64,000 bases of DNA from Allium sativum. Taxonomy: Eukaryota > Streptophyta > Magnoliopsida > Asparagales > Amaryllidaceae. The notes beneath the pieces are model-generated. The model saw only the letters and a program-made list of their open reading frames with translations. It searched no databases and had not been told where the DNA came from. The stretch is taken from the NCBI GenBank assembly GCA_030737875.1, contig CM060922.1:761247603-761311602 (forward strand), in the 5' to 3' direction. Both the position numbers and the translations under genes were made by a program. Within the stretch, counting starts at the first letter, position 1. The number at the start of each line of letters is the position of its first letter. Shown piece after piece: positions 46,921 through 57,510 of this stretch.

Positions 46921-49189
46921 ACATGGTTTGTAGGGTTAAGTCTTGGACTTGGATACTTAGCCAATTTTGACATGGTTTGTAGACGGGCTAAGTTATGAAC
47001 TTAAGTGACACTTAACCCATTAGATAAACCTTAATTCGGAGGATTAGGTAAATAACCATAGTTAACAAGGATTATGGAAATAAGGCTAAGTGGTAAACCT
47101 TAGTTAAGGGAAACTAAGTAATAATTCTTAGTCAAGGAAATTTGGACCATTTCTTAGATAGATTAGTAACCCGATACGTTAGGTCAACGTTTAAGTATGC
47201 GTGTAGGAGCAGGCTATCTGATTTAGATAAAGGCTCCAACGAACTGGGTAACGAAGCAGCGGCTTCGGGGAACGTGAGGATATTCTTGGGATCCCTCTGT
47301 GAGCTGCCAGGTCAATATACTAGGCTCACGAGAGGTTGAGGTCTGCGGTAGAAGAACCAAGAATATGCCTTGGTTGCTATGCGAGCGACCTAAAGACTGG
47401 GGTGGATAGCAGTGAGTCGACGAATACATAAGGTGCCCGAGATAGCAAGTTCGTCGATCATCTACCATCTTGAGTCAAGCGTGTACGTACGGAAAGGCAG
47501 GGAACACCCAACAGACCATAATTGCTATCTAATTATGGGTGAGGTAGGACGTAGGATGTGGGCTGGCCGGAGTGTAGTTCTCATGCAAGATTTTTCTCTT
47601 GTGTTGCCTTTCACTAGTTGAGGGAGGGGTCTCGTGGGACCATAGCCACGTGTAGAAAAGCAGACCTTAGTATCTGCATCGGCAGATAAATCTAAAGCTC
47701 CCGACCGAGTCCTGTATTTCTTGTTTTGCCCTGTGACAGGACTCGGATGGCACGATGTGATACATGTGCATACAGTTATAGAAAAACGATTCACGATGAA
47801 TGCGTGGGAAAAAGGGCGCGGTTGAGGGTTAGCGTAATCCCTAGTGGCCTAGGTGGTTTAACCCAAACCGAAATACGAAAGCGTGCAATAGGTAAGCGTA
47901 ATCCCTAGTGGTGCTAGGTGGCGTAAGTCCTAGTAGTTCAAACGATGATTCATATGGAAGAGCCTAGCTAGAACAAGGGTGACAGTCCACACGATTTCAA
48001 GGATAATACGACATGAGGAAGCCCGTACGAGGTACGGCAAAGGACTGAACTTATATACATGGAAAGAAAACATATGATTTGAGTAACCTATATATGCGAT
48101 ATATTAGGTTGACATGGACCATTACACGACTTTGAGTAAGGGACATTCATGGTTAACACATAACAAGGCTGGGATACTAGTACGGAGGGTGCAGAGCAAA
48201 TATACATGTTAGAACCTGGAAGAATATACGGAATAGATACCGCGGGATGTTAGACGGGGTAGATATCTTGGGATAGTATACTTGATAGAAATCTGACGAT
48301 GTGATGCTTTGATTTATCATGACACCGTAGTTTATCATGATACCTTAGTTCAGTAGTTTATCCTGTTATTTTGATTTATCTTATCTATCTTGTTATCATG
48401 CTCATGTTCATCTCAGTTTCTCATGTCAGTTAACTTTACTAGTTTCTATACTAATAGTAGATAGGGTTTACTCAGTCTTTTTGACTGACCCGTTTTGTTT
48501 CGCCTCTTTTCTTCCGTTTCCCCCTCCAGGTTACAGGGAGGAAACAATGCTGTTTAGTTCGGACTTCTTCTGCTTGAAGGTCATCATGGATGGCTTGGCC
48601 TTCTCTTGGCTATGGCTACTTTACTGTTTTAACTTGGGGAATAATTTATTAAAAAGTCTTTATGCTTATTTACTATTGCAAGACAGGTTTTGATGTACTC
48701 TGATGTAAAAGGCTTTAGACCTTATGTATTCATGTTATGAAAGATTGATTTTACTTCCGCTATTTTATGTGTTCTGTCTTGTGATATTTCTGTGCATGTT
48801 TACCAATAATGCCCCTCTAAAGCTAGTGCATTCCCTTGCGAGTGACCCTAGCGGAGGCGGAGTGTTACATTATCTTCACGTCGTATGCCATGTAGGGTAG
48901 TTCAAAATTAATTGTTGTTATCCTATGGCATAGTTTATAATCTCACACATAACAACCAGCACACCGCATCCAATGGCATTCACAGAAGTTTATATAATAA
49001 ATAAAATTGCGCAGCCAACTTATTAAGGTTTACCTATTTGTCGGGTACGCAAATAAGTTCTTTACTCAACAGCAAATCCATTTACCTGTTTAGCATGTGT
49101 ATATATATGCATATCTAAGCTAAAAATAATATTTTTAGCGAACAAATATATATTTCCATACATGACTATTTTATTCACTTCATTGACAT

Positions 49190-49935
49190 GTTAAAAATGA
49201 AATTTTAACTAACAAATATTTATTTCCACACATGACTATTTTTAACACTTCATATACATGTCAAAAATAATATTTTCAATGAACAACATTTACTTAAACC
49301 CATAGTTATCTTTAACACTCCATATACATGTTAAAAATAATATTTTCAATGAATAAACATTTTAATCAACACATGGTTATTTTTAACACTTCATAAACAT
49401 GTTAAAAATAATATTTTCAATGAACATATATTTATTTTTAACACTTCATATACATGTTAAAAATAATGTTTTCAATGAACAAATATTTATTTAAACACAG
49501 TTTTTTTAACACTTCATATACATGTTAACAATAATATTTTCAATGAATAAACATTTTAATCAACACATGGCTATTTTTAACACTTCATATACATGTTAAC
49601 AATAATATTTTCAATGAACAACATTTTAATCAACATATGGTTATTTTTAGTGGTTCATACATACAATAAAAATGTTATTTTTATTGTTCAAACAATTTAT
49701 TTCAAACATGAATATTTTTAGTGGTTCATACATACAATAAAAATGTTATTTTTATTGTTCAAACAATTTATTTCAAACATGAATATTTTTAGTGGTTCGT
49801 ACATACAATAAAAATGTTATTTTATTGTTCAAACAATTTATTTCAAACATGAATATTTTTAGTGGTTCATACATACAATAAAAATGTTATTTTTATTGTT
49901 CAAGAAATTTATTTCAAACATGAATATTTTATATA
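49190..49935 (-). repeat. Two adjoining tandem arrays in family X copy 2
   Basis: The first array (about 49190-49635) repeats TTTTAACACTTCATATACAT with AATAATATTTTCAATGAACA at 50-70-bp spacing. The second has four copies of a 70-71-bp unit starting AGTGGTTCATACATACAATA at 49649, 49720, 49791 and 49861. On the - strand they resemble the 34-bp array of copy 1 (33703-33940), which occupies the corresponding place. Confidence 0.88.
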
Positions 49936-51471
49936 GTTCATTTTAGAAAATTTTGGCATTACAACGGCAGGGTGTGTAGGACCGGCACAGTGTCTGAGCA
50001 CTGCTCCTCTGCTAACCTAGGCCTTGCAGCATCACAAAAATTTCATTTCAATAATTTCCACAATACAATTCATTTTCACAACACAATGAATTTACCACAA
50101 TGCCAATCAATTTATTTGCAACCACAATCAATAATTCACAATCACAATCAATTTCACACCACAATCATCACACAGTCATCCATGTTTTAACAGAAAGTAG
50201 TGTCAGGAGCTACTAAGCCCCGTCTGCAACCTATTATATTTTTCTCCATTTTATTTGAATTTAGAAATATCACATTGGGTTCCACACCTTCTAATTTTGT
50301 AGATGGCTCCGAACACCCTCTAGTCTCTTCTAGAATGTAGAATACGCTATCACGAGTCCAATGTCTCTTGTTTCACTGGATTTGGACAACATATGAAAAA
50401 GATATGATTTTTATTCGTTAATCTACCTTTGCAATACTTTTAAGTGTTGTAAACCCTTTAAATTATATACACCGCTACCTCCTGAAACTGATTCAAAACT
50501 ATGTTTAGATCTTGTGTCCAATCCATGCAGCAAGGTGATGATCAGATGGTATCACATCGACAGGCTTGGAGAGGGCTTCCCGTGCCTGTGCACCACGTCG
50601 ACCTTGGTGGCGGCAGGTGGGAGAAAAAGGGGGCGACACGGCGACTGTTCCTGGGCTCGATTCACAAAAAATACAGACGATGGAAGGCGAGACAAGTATG
50701 TATTTGAAGCTCTCGAGATTCTCTACAAAATACCCTAAAGAATCGATTGATTTCGTTAAGTAAATCAAAAGTTATTTGAGGAGGAAGATTTGAAGAACCG
50801 CCGTTGTTCGTTTTGAGGGGTTACGGGTTTTGAACGATATGATTTGGTCAACGCGGGTTTGGATAATATATATATATACATATTTAATTTTTAATTTCTT
50901 TTAATTCCAAAAATAGTATTTTCTTATCCGAACTCCAAATCAAACCCAACGAGTGTCGCTCGTAGCTAAATACCCTCATTCGGGACACAATGGAATATGT
51001 TTCGTAAGCCCATTCGACTGTCTCAGTCAGTTTTCTCTAAGTTAAAATATATAACATTCAATGTTAGATTTGAACGTACATTTTAACTTATCGGGGTCGC
51101 ATACTGATTCCAAAAATTCCTGAAAAATAAATCTAGCTATATTTTGATGATATGGTCATAACAAAACTAATTTCATTGAATTTGGAGATTTTTCTGGTCG
51201 ATCCAATTCAAACTAAAATTACCAAACGCGTTTTAATTTATCGTGCTCACATATTAATTCCAAAAATTATGGAATTTTAAACCTAGCAATAATTTGGCAT
51301 TCTAGATCCAATAAAAGTAGTTTCATCGAAAATGGAGGTCGTTTGCCAAATTGTAATTTTTAAGCGCTTTGTTCTTATTCAAAAATCCAATTTTTAAATT
51401 CTGACGTATTTTATGTCAAAATTACCCGAAATAAAAAACTTAAATTGGTTCTGATTTTCTGGGTTGTTACA

Positions 51472-52640
51472 GAATCCATCCCCGCTAGTTTCTTCCTGAG
51501 CCTTAACGGCCTTACGTTGCTAGGACACGACAGGGGGGCAACCTCCTTTTGCAGGCCGTAGAACTCCCTTCTCCCTTAGATTCTGCCTTCCCTTTTCCAG
51601 CAGCGGTTGGCCTGAACACTGCATGGTTAGAAGGAAGTTAGCCCGTCTGGCGGAGAACCTTCTCTTTTAAGATTTTCTCAGTAGAACGAGCTTTGGCAGA
51701 GATGGCCCTCAATGCCTCAAGATGCTGCTGGTACAAACTCCCATTAGACGCTGGAGGAATCCATGTTATACAATTCAATGTTAACTTGGTGCCCATGACT
51801 TAACTAACTTCAAGCCTGAAGCAATAAAAGATACTTACTTTCGACCAACCCGCGTCTCGCAAATCCAGAAGGACAGCGGACGAAGAACCAGTCATGCTTA
51901 ATAACTCAAAGTCTTCACCACTGGATGAATCAAGTGTTGGTCTGTGCCGCTAGGTGGTGCAAGGAAGGTGTACTGGTAATCCTCCTCTTAATCTAAAAAA
52001 GGTACTGGATGTCCTCTTCGGTAGGTTCTATATGCAGATGAACCCTAAACAAGGCATAGGTACCAAGAAGGAAGGCGTACCCATTCGGATGAAGCTGCAT
52101 TGGCACAAAAAGAAAGTAACGCAACATATCTCAGACAAAGTTGCAAGCTGGTGGAAATCACCTAGAAGCGCACATATGCCTGTTCCAGGAAGTATATCCT
52201 TCTGGAGGTGCATGTGCCCTGCCACCCTTTTGGGGAACGCGAGCGTCATCCTAAGATATGTTGAATCTTGCGCAAATGCGCCTCGGTGTACCTTCATCCA
52301 GATGTGAACGCACCGAATCTGGTGGATTGTGAACTATGACAGCATCTGTCATCATATCTGGCTCCCCAAGAGCGACTCCCTCCTCAATATCTATGACTTC
52401 TTCCACCTTGAGATTCTCCTCAGTTGTTGTTGTTCCTTCCTACATTAATGGTTTAGTTAGGTGCTCAGTCATTTGTTGTGGATCTTTCGATTGCAAACCT
52501 TGGCCGGGTGCCTTCGGTGAGCCTATGATCTGGGAGGGGGTGGACGACTTTGAGGTCTCAAGCTTACCGTCTCCCAAAGTAGTACTGCTAGATGACCCGG
52601 ATCGGGATAGCGAGTGCTAAGAAGCTTTAGCTTTGAAAGT
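51472..52640 (-). pseudogene. Tat ORF1, N-terminal piece (PF04195-like)
   Basis: Read right to left on the - strand, the frame near 52340-52620 carries an acidic leader (EEVIDIEEGVALGEPDMMTD), then VPQKGGRAHAPPEGYTSW near 52200. After frameshifts comes QLHPNGYAFLLGTYALFRVH near 52040-52110. The motif pair PPEGY and QLHPN-x-Y is characteristic of the plant proteins called putative gypsy-type transposon, whose role is unknown and which are often encoded upstream of gag in Tat/Ogre elements. Several stops and shifts make it dead. The coding continues across the family X insertion at 41349. Confidence 0.65.
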
Positions 52641-53020
52641 CTGTTGTTTCTTGGACGATCATGTTTCCATTGCTAGCTATACTATTAATATAGTTGCATT
52701 AGACATCGCATTGAATAAACTATACCCCTCATGTTGGTGTAAACTAACATGTACGTGCAGTGAAGTGCAATATGCTGATACGATTATAATAGAAGAGCTA
52801 ATTCTTAAAACTGTAACCATCGTTGTCGTCGACTGATATCGTCAGATTCACGTCGAGTCTCGGCTACGTCGTGTTCGAAACCGGGAAACAAATCTAAGGT
52901 TCGATTATTCATAGTCTGATTTTATGCTTTAAATCCTATGTGCAAGAAAGTGCCACCCAGTTATGAAATGTCACGAAAACGGTGCGAGTCTGACAACTAG
53001 GGCACCTGGGATTATAACTT
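52641..53020 (-). other. Tat leader region, nothing recognised
   Basis: This sequence lies upstream of ORF1 on the - strand. No PBS or LTR border could be fixed. Confidence 0.35.
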
Positions 53021-53029
53021 CTCATTGAA

Positions 53030-53490
53030 AATGGTAGCATGCATTCCAACCAGGAAGGTACGAAATTTCCTATGTCCCACGGATGCAAAACCGTACACCT
53101 AAGACCGAGAAAATCGCATCCCTCCCTACCTCGGAAAATCGCATCCTTCCTACTTTCCCATGAGAATTCGCATCCCCCTCACACCAAAGCTATAGCCCGG
53201 TTTCAGTTCGCATTGCATCTCTACAGGGATAAAAATCCCGCATCCCCCGAATGCAAGAAATCGCATCCCTCGGATGTAAAAAATAGCATCCCTTGGATGC
53301 AAAATCTCGCGTCTAGCGAATGCGAAATCTTACACCTTTCATTTGTGTAATATCACATCCCTCGAATGCAAGAAGCCACATCCCCAGGCATAAGAAATTG
53401 CACCTCTCTGATGTGAGGAGTTGCACCCATTGGATGCAAAAACTCGCATCCACAGGGTGGTGATACGAGCTACCACCCCATCTTCTTCTT
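53030..53490. repeat. Palindromic GCATCC/GGATGC array, cluster 1
   Basis: A run of about 20 degenerate units of 20-30 bp contains words such as TCGCATCCCTCGGATG, CGCATCCCCCGAATGC and TAGCATCCCTTGGATGC. Most units are small inverted repeats (GCATCC, a 2-5-base loop, GGATGC). No coding homology was seen. Confidence 0.85.
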
Positions 53491-53759
53491 ATTTTATTCA
53501 CTTACCCTCATCTCTTTTCAACCTCCCTTTTCCTCCTCTGCTCCCATTCTCCTTCATGTCTTTCCCATGAACCAAATATTGAATCTCAAGCTCGACAGTT
53601 CGATTTCGACACCTCCAAAGCTCGGATTCGAGCTCGATTCAAACATTTAACGCAAACCCACCTAAATGTTGTGTTCAAATGCGAGTTCTATTGAAATGTC
53701 AAGGTCCTGAGATAAAAAGGCAAGCGAAGTAAAGAATGGGGAGGGGGCTTCGAGTTCTA

Positions 53760-53770
53760 GAATATATAGG
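53760..53770 (-). promoter_or_regulatory. Possible TATA box on the - strand
   Basis: CCCTATATATTC on the - strand is followed about 30-50 bp later by a CT-rich stretch. The position upstream of Tat ORF1 and the flanking palindromic repeats would fit an LTR promoter, but the LTR ends are not visible. Confidence 0.3.
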
Positions 53771-53794
53771 GGGAGAGAAGATTGGGCCTGACCC

Positions 53795-53912
53795 GTGTGA
53801 GCTACCGCATCCCATTAGGGATGCGAAATTTCTCATCTGACCTGGCCCGTGTGAGTTGTCGTATTCCATTAGGGATGCAAAATTTCATATCCCTTATCAG
53901 GATGCGAGTTTT
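53795..53912. repeat. Palindromic GCATCC array, cluster 2
   Basis: Two 60-bp copies start near 53790 and 53840 (CCGTGTGAGCTACCGCATCC / CCGTGTGAGTTGTCGTATTC), each followed by CATTAGGGATGC. A third GGATGC unit follows before the (AAT)n run. Confidence 0.8.
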
Positions 53913-53913
53913 C

Positions 53914-53938
53914 AATAATAATAATAATAATAATAATG
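53914..53938 (+). repeat. (AAT)n microsatellite
   Basis: This is an uninterrupted run of about eight AAT units. It is followed by AT-rich dinucleotide tracts to about 53990. Confidence 0.9.
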
Positions 53939-53999
53939 CCTATCATTTACATATACATATATATATATTTATATTTGCGTGTATATATATAAACACAAA

Positions 54000-54700
54000 G
54001 ATGATCAATGAACGGGAATGAAATTTCCAAACATTGAGAAATTCTGACTCGGGACTCCAGTTACGACCACGCCTATATGCTTTCGATATTACAATAATCG
54101 ACACTGATTTGATTCCCTAACCAACTACATACTCGTATTTCTAAATGACTCGAGGACGTATGACAAGCGGTCGAGTCCATGGCTCAATATCATTTTTGGA
54201 ACACAACTCACGTAGTCGTAAACCAACAACACCTTCACTGCCCATATCTTATTTTCAAACTCCGATCGCATCGCGTGAAACCACATGAAGATGTGTGAAC
54301 GCATATGCAATACTGCGCCGACAACGACTCGTTTACGTCTCGACGTAAATGAGAGTCGTCGACTAATGTTTAATTTCATGAGTCGGTAGGAATTAAATGT
54401 TTAAAGGAGCTACCAATGGATCAAGATTCTCGACAGGTTCAACAAAATGATCACGACAAAGTGCCCAATAGCATGGAGATCTTTCCAGTTTCTAGAAATG
54501 ATTATCTTAAACTCAAAACACATTATGTCGAGACAAGACATACTTCAGAGGGAAAGTGTTAACCGACCTTTTGGTCCGGTTCCCAAAAGCATACCAGGCC
54601 CACTCGACTCGGTCCGTTAGCTCGAAGTGTAGCTAGAGCACTAAGGATTCAGGCCTGCATGGAGTTGCACGAGCACAGGCCTCATAACACCTCGAAACAC
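54000..54700. other. Unassigned spacer
   Basis: No recognisable domain, repeat or RNA was seen. It separates palindrome clusters 2 and 3. Confidence 0.35.
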
Positions 54701-54714
54701 AATTTATGCATCCC

Positions 54715-55015
54715 TCTGGCCTCGCATTCCAAAATTTTGCATCACCCAACATCACATCCCTTCACCTCGCATCAGCCAACATCGCATCTCCACATCCCCA
54801 AAAGCGTATTATCACATCCCTCGGATACGATATATTGCATATATATCGCATCCCTCTAGATGCAATATATCGTATCCACCGGATGCGATAAATCGCATCC
54901 CTCCTGATGCGATATATCGTATCCATCGGATGCGATGTGATGCGACCTCATTAAACCGGATGCAATCATATAAAACTGCATCCCTTCAGGTGGATGAGAA
55001 ATTTTTCCAAAGAAG
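54715..55015. repeat. Palindromic GCATCC/GGATGC array, cluster 3
   Basis: The cleanest cluster lies at 54855-54945: alternating ATATCGCATCCCTC, GATGCGATATATCGTATCC and GGATGCGATAAATCGC words form perfect short hairpins of about 25 bp spacing. Confidence 0.88.
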
Positions 55016-55139
55016 GGGAAGGGATGCGAAATTCTTGATGTTGCTCTTCTAGATGCTATTTTCCGTTGTGTGGTCCCAAAATCGCACCTACTCCCACCTA
55101 ACATATTGATATAAACCAAATGGCTGCACAATAGAAATA

Positions 55140-55312
55140 AACTGGATAAAATATCGTGGATACCTACGAATACCCGTGAATACCTGCAACTTGTTTACAA
55201 TCCGTTTAATGGATACCTATGGGGTATGGGGCGGGCACGGGGCAAAAAATTACCTAACGGGGCGGGTGAAGGGGGTTATTGCCCGTTCCAGCCCCGCCCC
55301 ATTGACATGCCT
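55140..55312. mobile_element. Partial MITE-like block (GGGGCGGG type)
   Basis: The block holds TGGGGCGGGCACGGGGC and ends GCCCCGCCCCATTGACATG, a layout common in plant hAT-type MITEs whose end reads CATGTCAATGGGGCGGGG inward. The left terminus and an 8-bp duplication were not found. Confidence 0.35.
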
Positions 55313-55499
55313 AGCATGTTTGAGAGCTCTACAAGGTCATATGAACTCATTAATGTCTTCCTAGAACTGAAGGAAGAAGAACTTTATTTTTCTCCTAAGG
55401 CATAGCATATTGAAAATATGACTTCCAAATACTTATCCAATATTCCTATGATGATGACGTGTACTCATAACCATCAATAATCAATAAAATTCTCAAATA

Positions 55500-55655
55500 T
55501 CTTCAAAGTAAACGTAGATTCCTTGTGGATCGAACCACCATAAATCTCTGTGTTATTTCTACTTTTTGCACTTTAATTTTCCATACGCAAAGCGCTAATT
55601 CTCGAGTTTTGAGAATCTTTGGGTGTGACGACCATTTTTTTTGACAACAGCTGCC
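55500..55655 (+). repeat. Tat inter-ORF segment, + strand fragment
   Basis: The segment 55548-55652 is the inverted copy of 17434-17535, sharing ACTCGAGAATTAGCG/CGCTAATTCTCGAGT and the flanking CACACCCAAAGATTCTC. It lies in the opposite orientation to the main Tat element, so it comes from another Tat copy or a rearrangement. Confidence 0.7.
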
Positions 55656-56329
55656 TTGAGAAACATTATTCGGTTCCTTCTTCGCCACCATTAATTTTGA
55701 ATTGAAGATCACATTGTTTTTCTATGATCGAAATTTTACAACTTTTACGGCTGTTATTATTTTTACCTCCCTTGTTTTTCATTTGTGGATGGAGAATAAG
55801 GTGATAATATGCAATGTAGGGTAATTTTAAGAAGTGCATGGTAGTAAGTACTTTCTTGGTGTTAACAGAAATACTCTACTGATCTCTTTGGTACTTATAA
55901 TTGAAGTAAATAACTTATACATACACGTATTATTTTAGTAAAATATAATTTTATGGGCATATTTATTCAATATTAACCCTCAAACTTCAAAACTATAATT
56001 AATAGCAAGCTCTTTGAAATTGAAACTGAAGCCTAATAATATTGAAAAAATCGACAAGGAAATTGAAATTTCAAATCTTGTTACAAATAAAAAATTTCAC
56101 TTGGTTTTTTTGCCCTACCAACAAGTTTGTAGAACGATGCTTTAGAACAATTAGTTTTAAAGACAAAAGATAAGAGGAATCATCCCTAGTATGATTTCAA
56201 CAAATCTTTGGAAACTCGCCTTAAGCATGATTTCAACAATATTCGAAGGGACAATTAATCGAACAACACTTTCGCAATGGTTTTGTAGAAGAAATAGACT
56301 TTAATATAAAGTTTGTGAACAATTATATG
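55656..56329. other. AT-rich spacer, nothing recognised
   Basis: No coding or repeat signal was recognised between the Tat fragment and the LTR side of copia-3. Confidence 0.4.
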
Positions 56330-56719
56330 AGCAGTTCCAACGCTGAATGAGTTGAATAACAAAAACTACAACAAATGCAACCTCAAAAATTACAGCCAGT
56401 GGAAATGAGGAGAATTAAGATAGAAATGATTATTAGGAACTTTTTAGAACAAGAAGGGAATTTGAGAGATTATTTTTTATGATGAGGAAGTAGATATCCT
56501 TTATTGGTTGCCTTCAATTACAGTTGTCTGCTTTCTTGCTTACTTACTTACTTGCTATACATGGGATACTCATGTTTATTTATAGGATGGTTGAATCTCT
56601 AGATTTTTCTTAACTGATCTATTTCTAGAGGCTTCCAAATTACATATTTGACAATTCTTAACTTTTCCTTTATTCTCAGTTTGGCATTTCCTTTAATACA
56701 AAGACCAAATTTGTCAACA
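56330..56719 (-). repeat. Probable 3' LTR of copia-3
   Basis: On the - strand TGTTGACAAATTTGGTCTT starts at 56719, about 100 bp after the end of RNase H coding. No second copy is present in the window, so the far end (about 56330) is a guess. Confidence 0.5.
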
Positions 56720-56799
56720 CAATTAATGCTTTCCTAGAAACCAAGTTTATTACCATCATTTCCCCGTACACTTGGTTTTTTTACTTTGAGAATGTCTCG

Positions 56800-57510
56800 C
56801 TATCTTTCAAAGTCATCGTACTTCAACGCTTTGGTAAGATGTCTACGACTTGGCTTTTTGAATTGATGAACTTCGCGTTTACCTCCTTTTTTGCGAGCTT
56901 TCTCGAATAAAATAGTGTTGTGTATCAATATGCGAACTTCGATCATGGAAGACAAATTCTTGGCAAGTGCAATGGCTGACTTATTAACGATAAATATCTC
57001 TGTTTCATTGTGTCATGACATGTGCAACTCCTTTAATAATTATCAAAGCCAAATTGCATGACGTACACAATCTGATGCACCAACATACATAGCTTCACAA
57101 GTTGATAGTATCATGATTGGTTGTTCTTTTTAAGCTCCAAGTGAATGTTGTATCTCCCATAAAGAAAACAAATCCAGATGTACTTCTATGATCATCAACA
57201 TCACCAGTCCAATCACTACCACTTTAACCAATCAACTTGAAATTTTTAGAATGTGTATATAACAACCCAAAATTAATGGTACCTTTAATATATTGAAAGA
57301 TTCGTTTTGTTTTCTTCAAGTGTGACGTAGTAGGAGCTTCCATGTAACGACTAATAATACCCACACCATAGAGAATATCATGCCTTATGCATGTTAAGTG
57401 TCTTAAACAACCAGTTATGCTCTTGAATAGGGTTCGATCCACATTCACTTCTTGCATATATCTCGAGAGCTTTATACTACATTCTATTAAGTTTGCTTCC
57501 ATCAATATTG
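56800..57510 (-). pseudogene. copia-3 RNase H
   Basis: On the - strand the RNase H blocks are SDWTGDVDDHRSTSGFVFFM, ILSTCEAMYVGASDCVRHAI and NKSAIALAKN in consecutive but shifting frames, followed by a LTKALKYDDF-like C-terminus near 56830. The CEAEY motif is CEAMY here, with the second glutamate lost. The segment 57224-57505 is open and holds RYMQEVNVDRTLFKSITGCL and GVGIISRYMEAPTTSHLKKT, the RT-to-RNase H connection. Confidence 0.85.

Larger units (their letters stand above)
44220..48869 (+). repeat. Solo LTR of the Tekay/Del family (4650 bp)
   Basis: This is a lone LTR from TGTAACAACCCGTATTTCG to GGCGGAGTGTTACA, flanked by a perfect 5-bp duplication TTATC at 44215-44219 and 48870-48874. 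Its start (GTGAAACGGGCTATTCCATT, 44296) and its end region (GCATTCCCTTGCGAGTGACC, about 48828) match the Tekay LTRs at 20424-23307 and 27626-30549. No interior or partner LTR is present, so the element was probably lost by LTR-LTR recombination. It is 1.7 kb longer than those LTRs, largely through an expanded tandem array. Confidence 0.92.
41350..51471 (-). mobile_element. Family X unit, copy 2 (reverse), hosting a solo LTR
   Basis: On the - strand the unit begins TGTAACAACCCAGAAAATC at 51471 and ends GGGTTATCACA at 41350. Flanks GAAAC (41345-41349) and GAATC (51472-51476) look like a 5-bp target duplication with one mismatch. Without the inserted solo LTR it is about 5.47 kb. Patches collinear with copy 1 include the TGTGAGGCTCGCG region near 42565 (37295-37315 in copy 1), the GGCTTGCGTTGCGTTG region near 42010, and the terminal kilobase. 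It carries no recognised coding domain. It splits Tat ORF1. Confidence 0.65.

Noticed and set aside
47142..47910. Cluster of short frames on both strands within the solo LTR
   Set aside because: They overlap each other on opposite strands, carry no motif and lie wholly inside the LTR.
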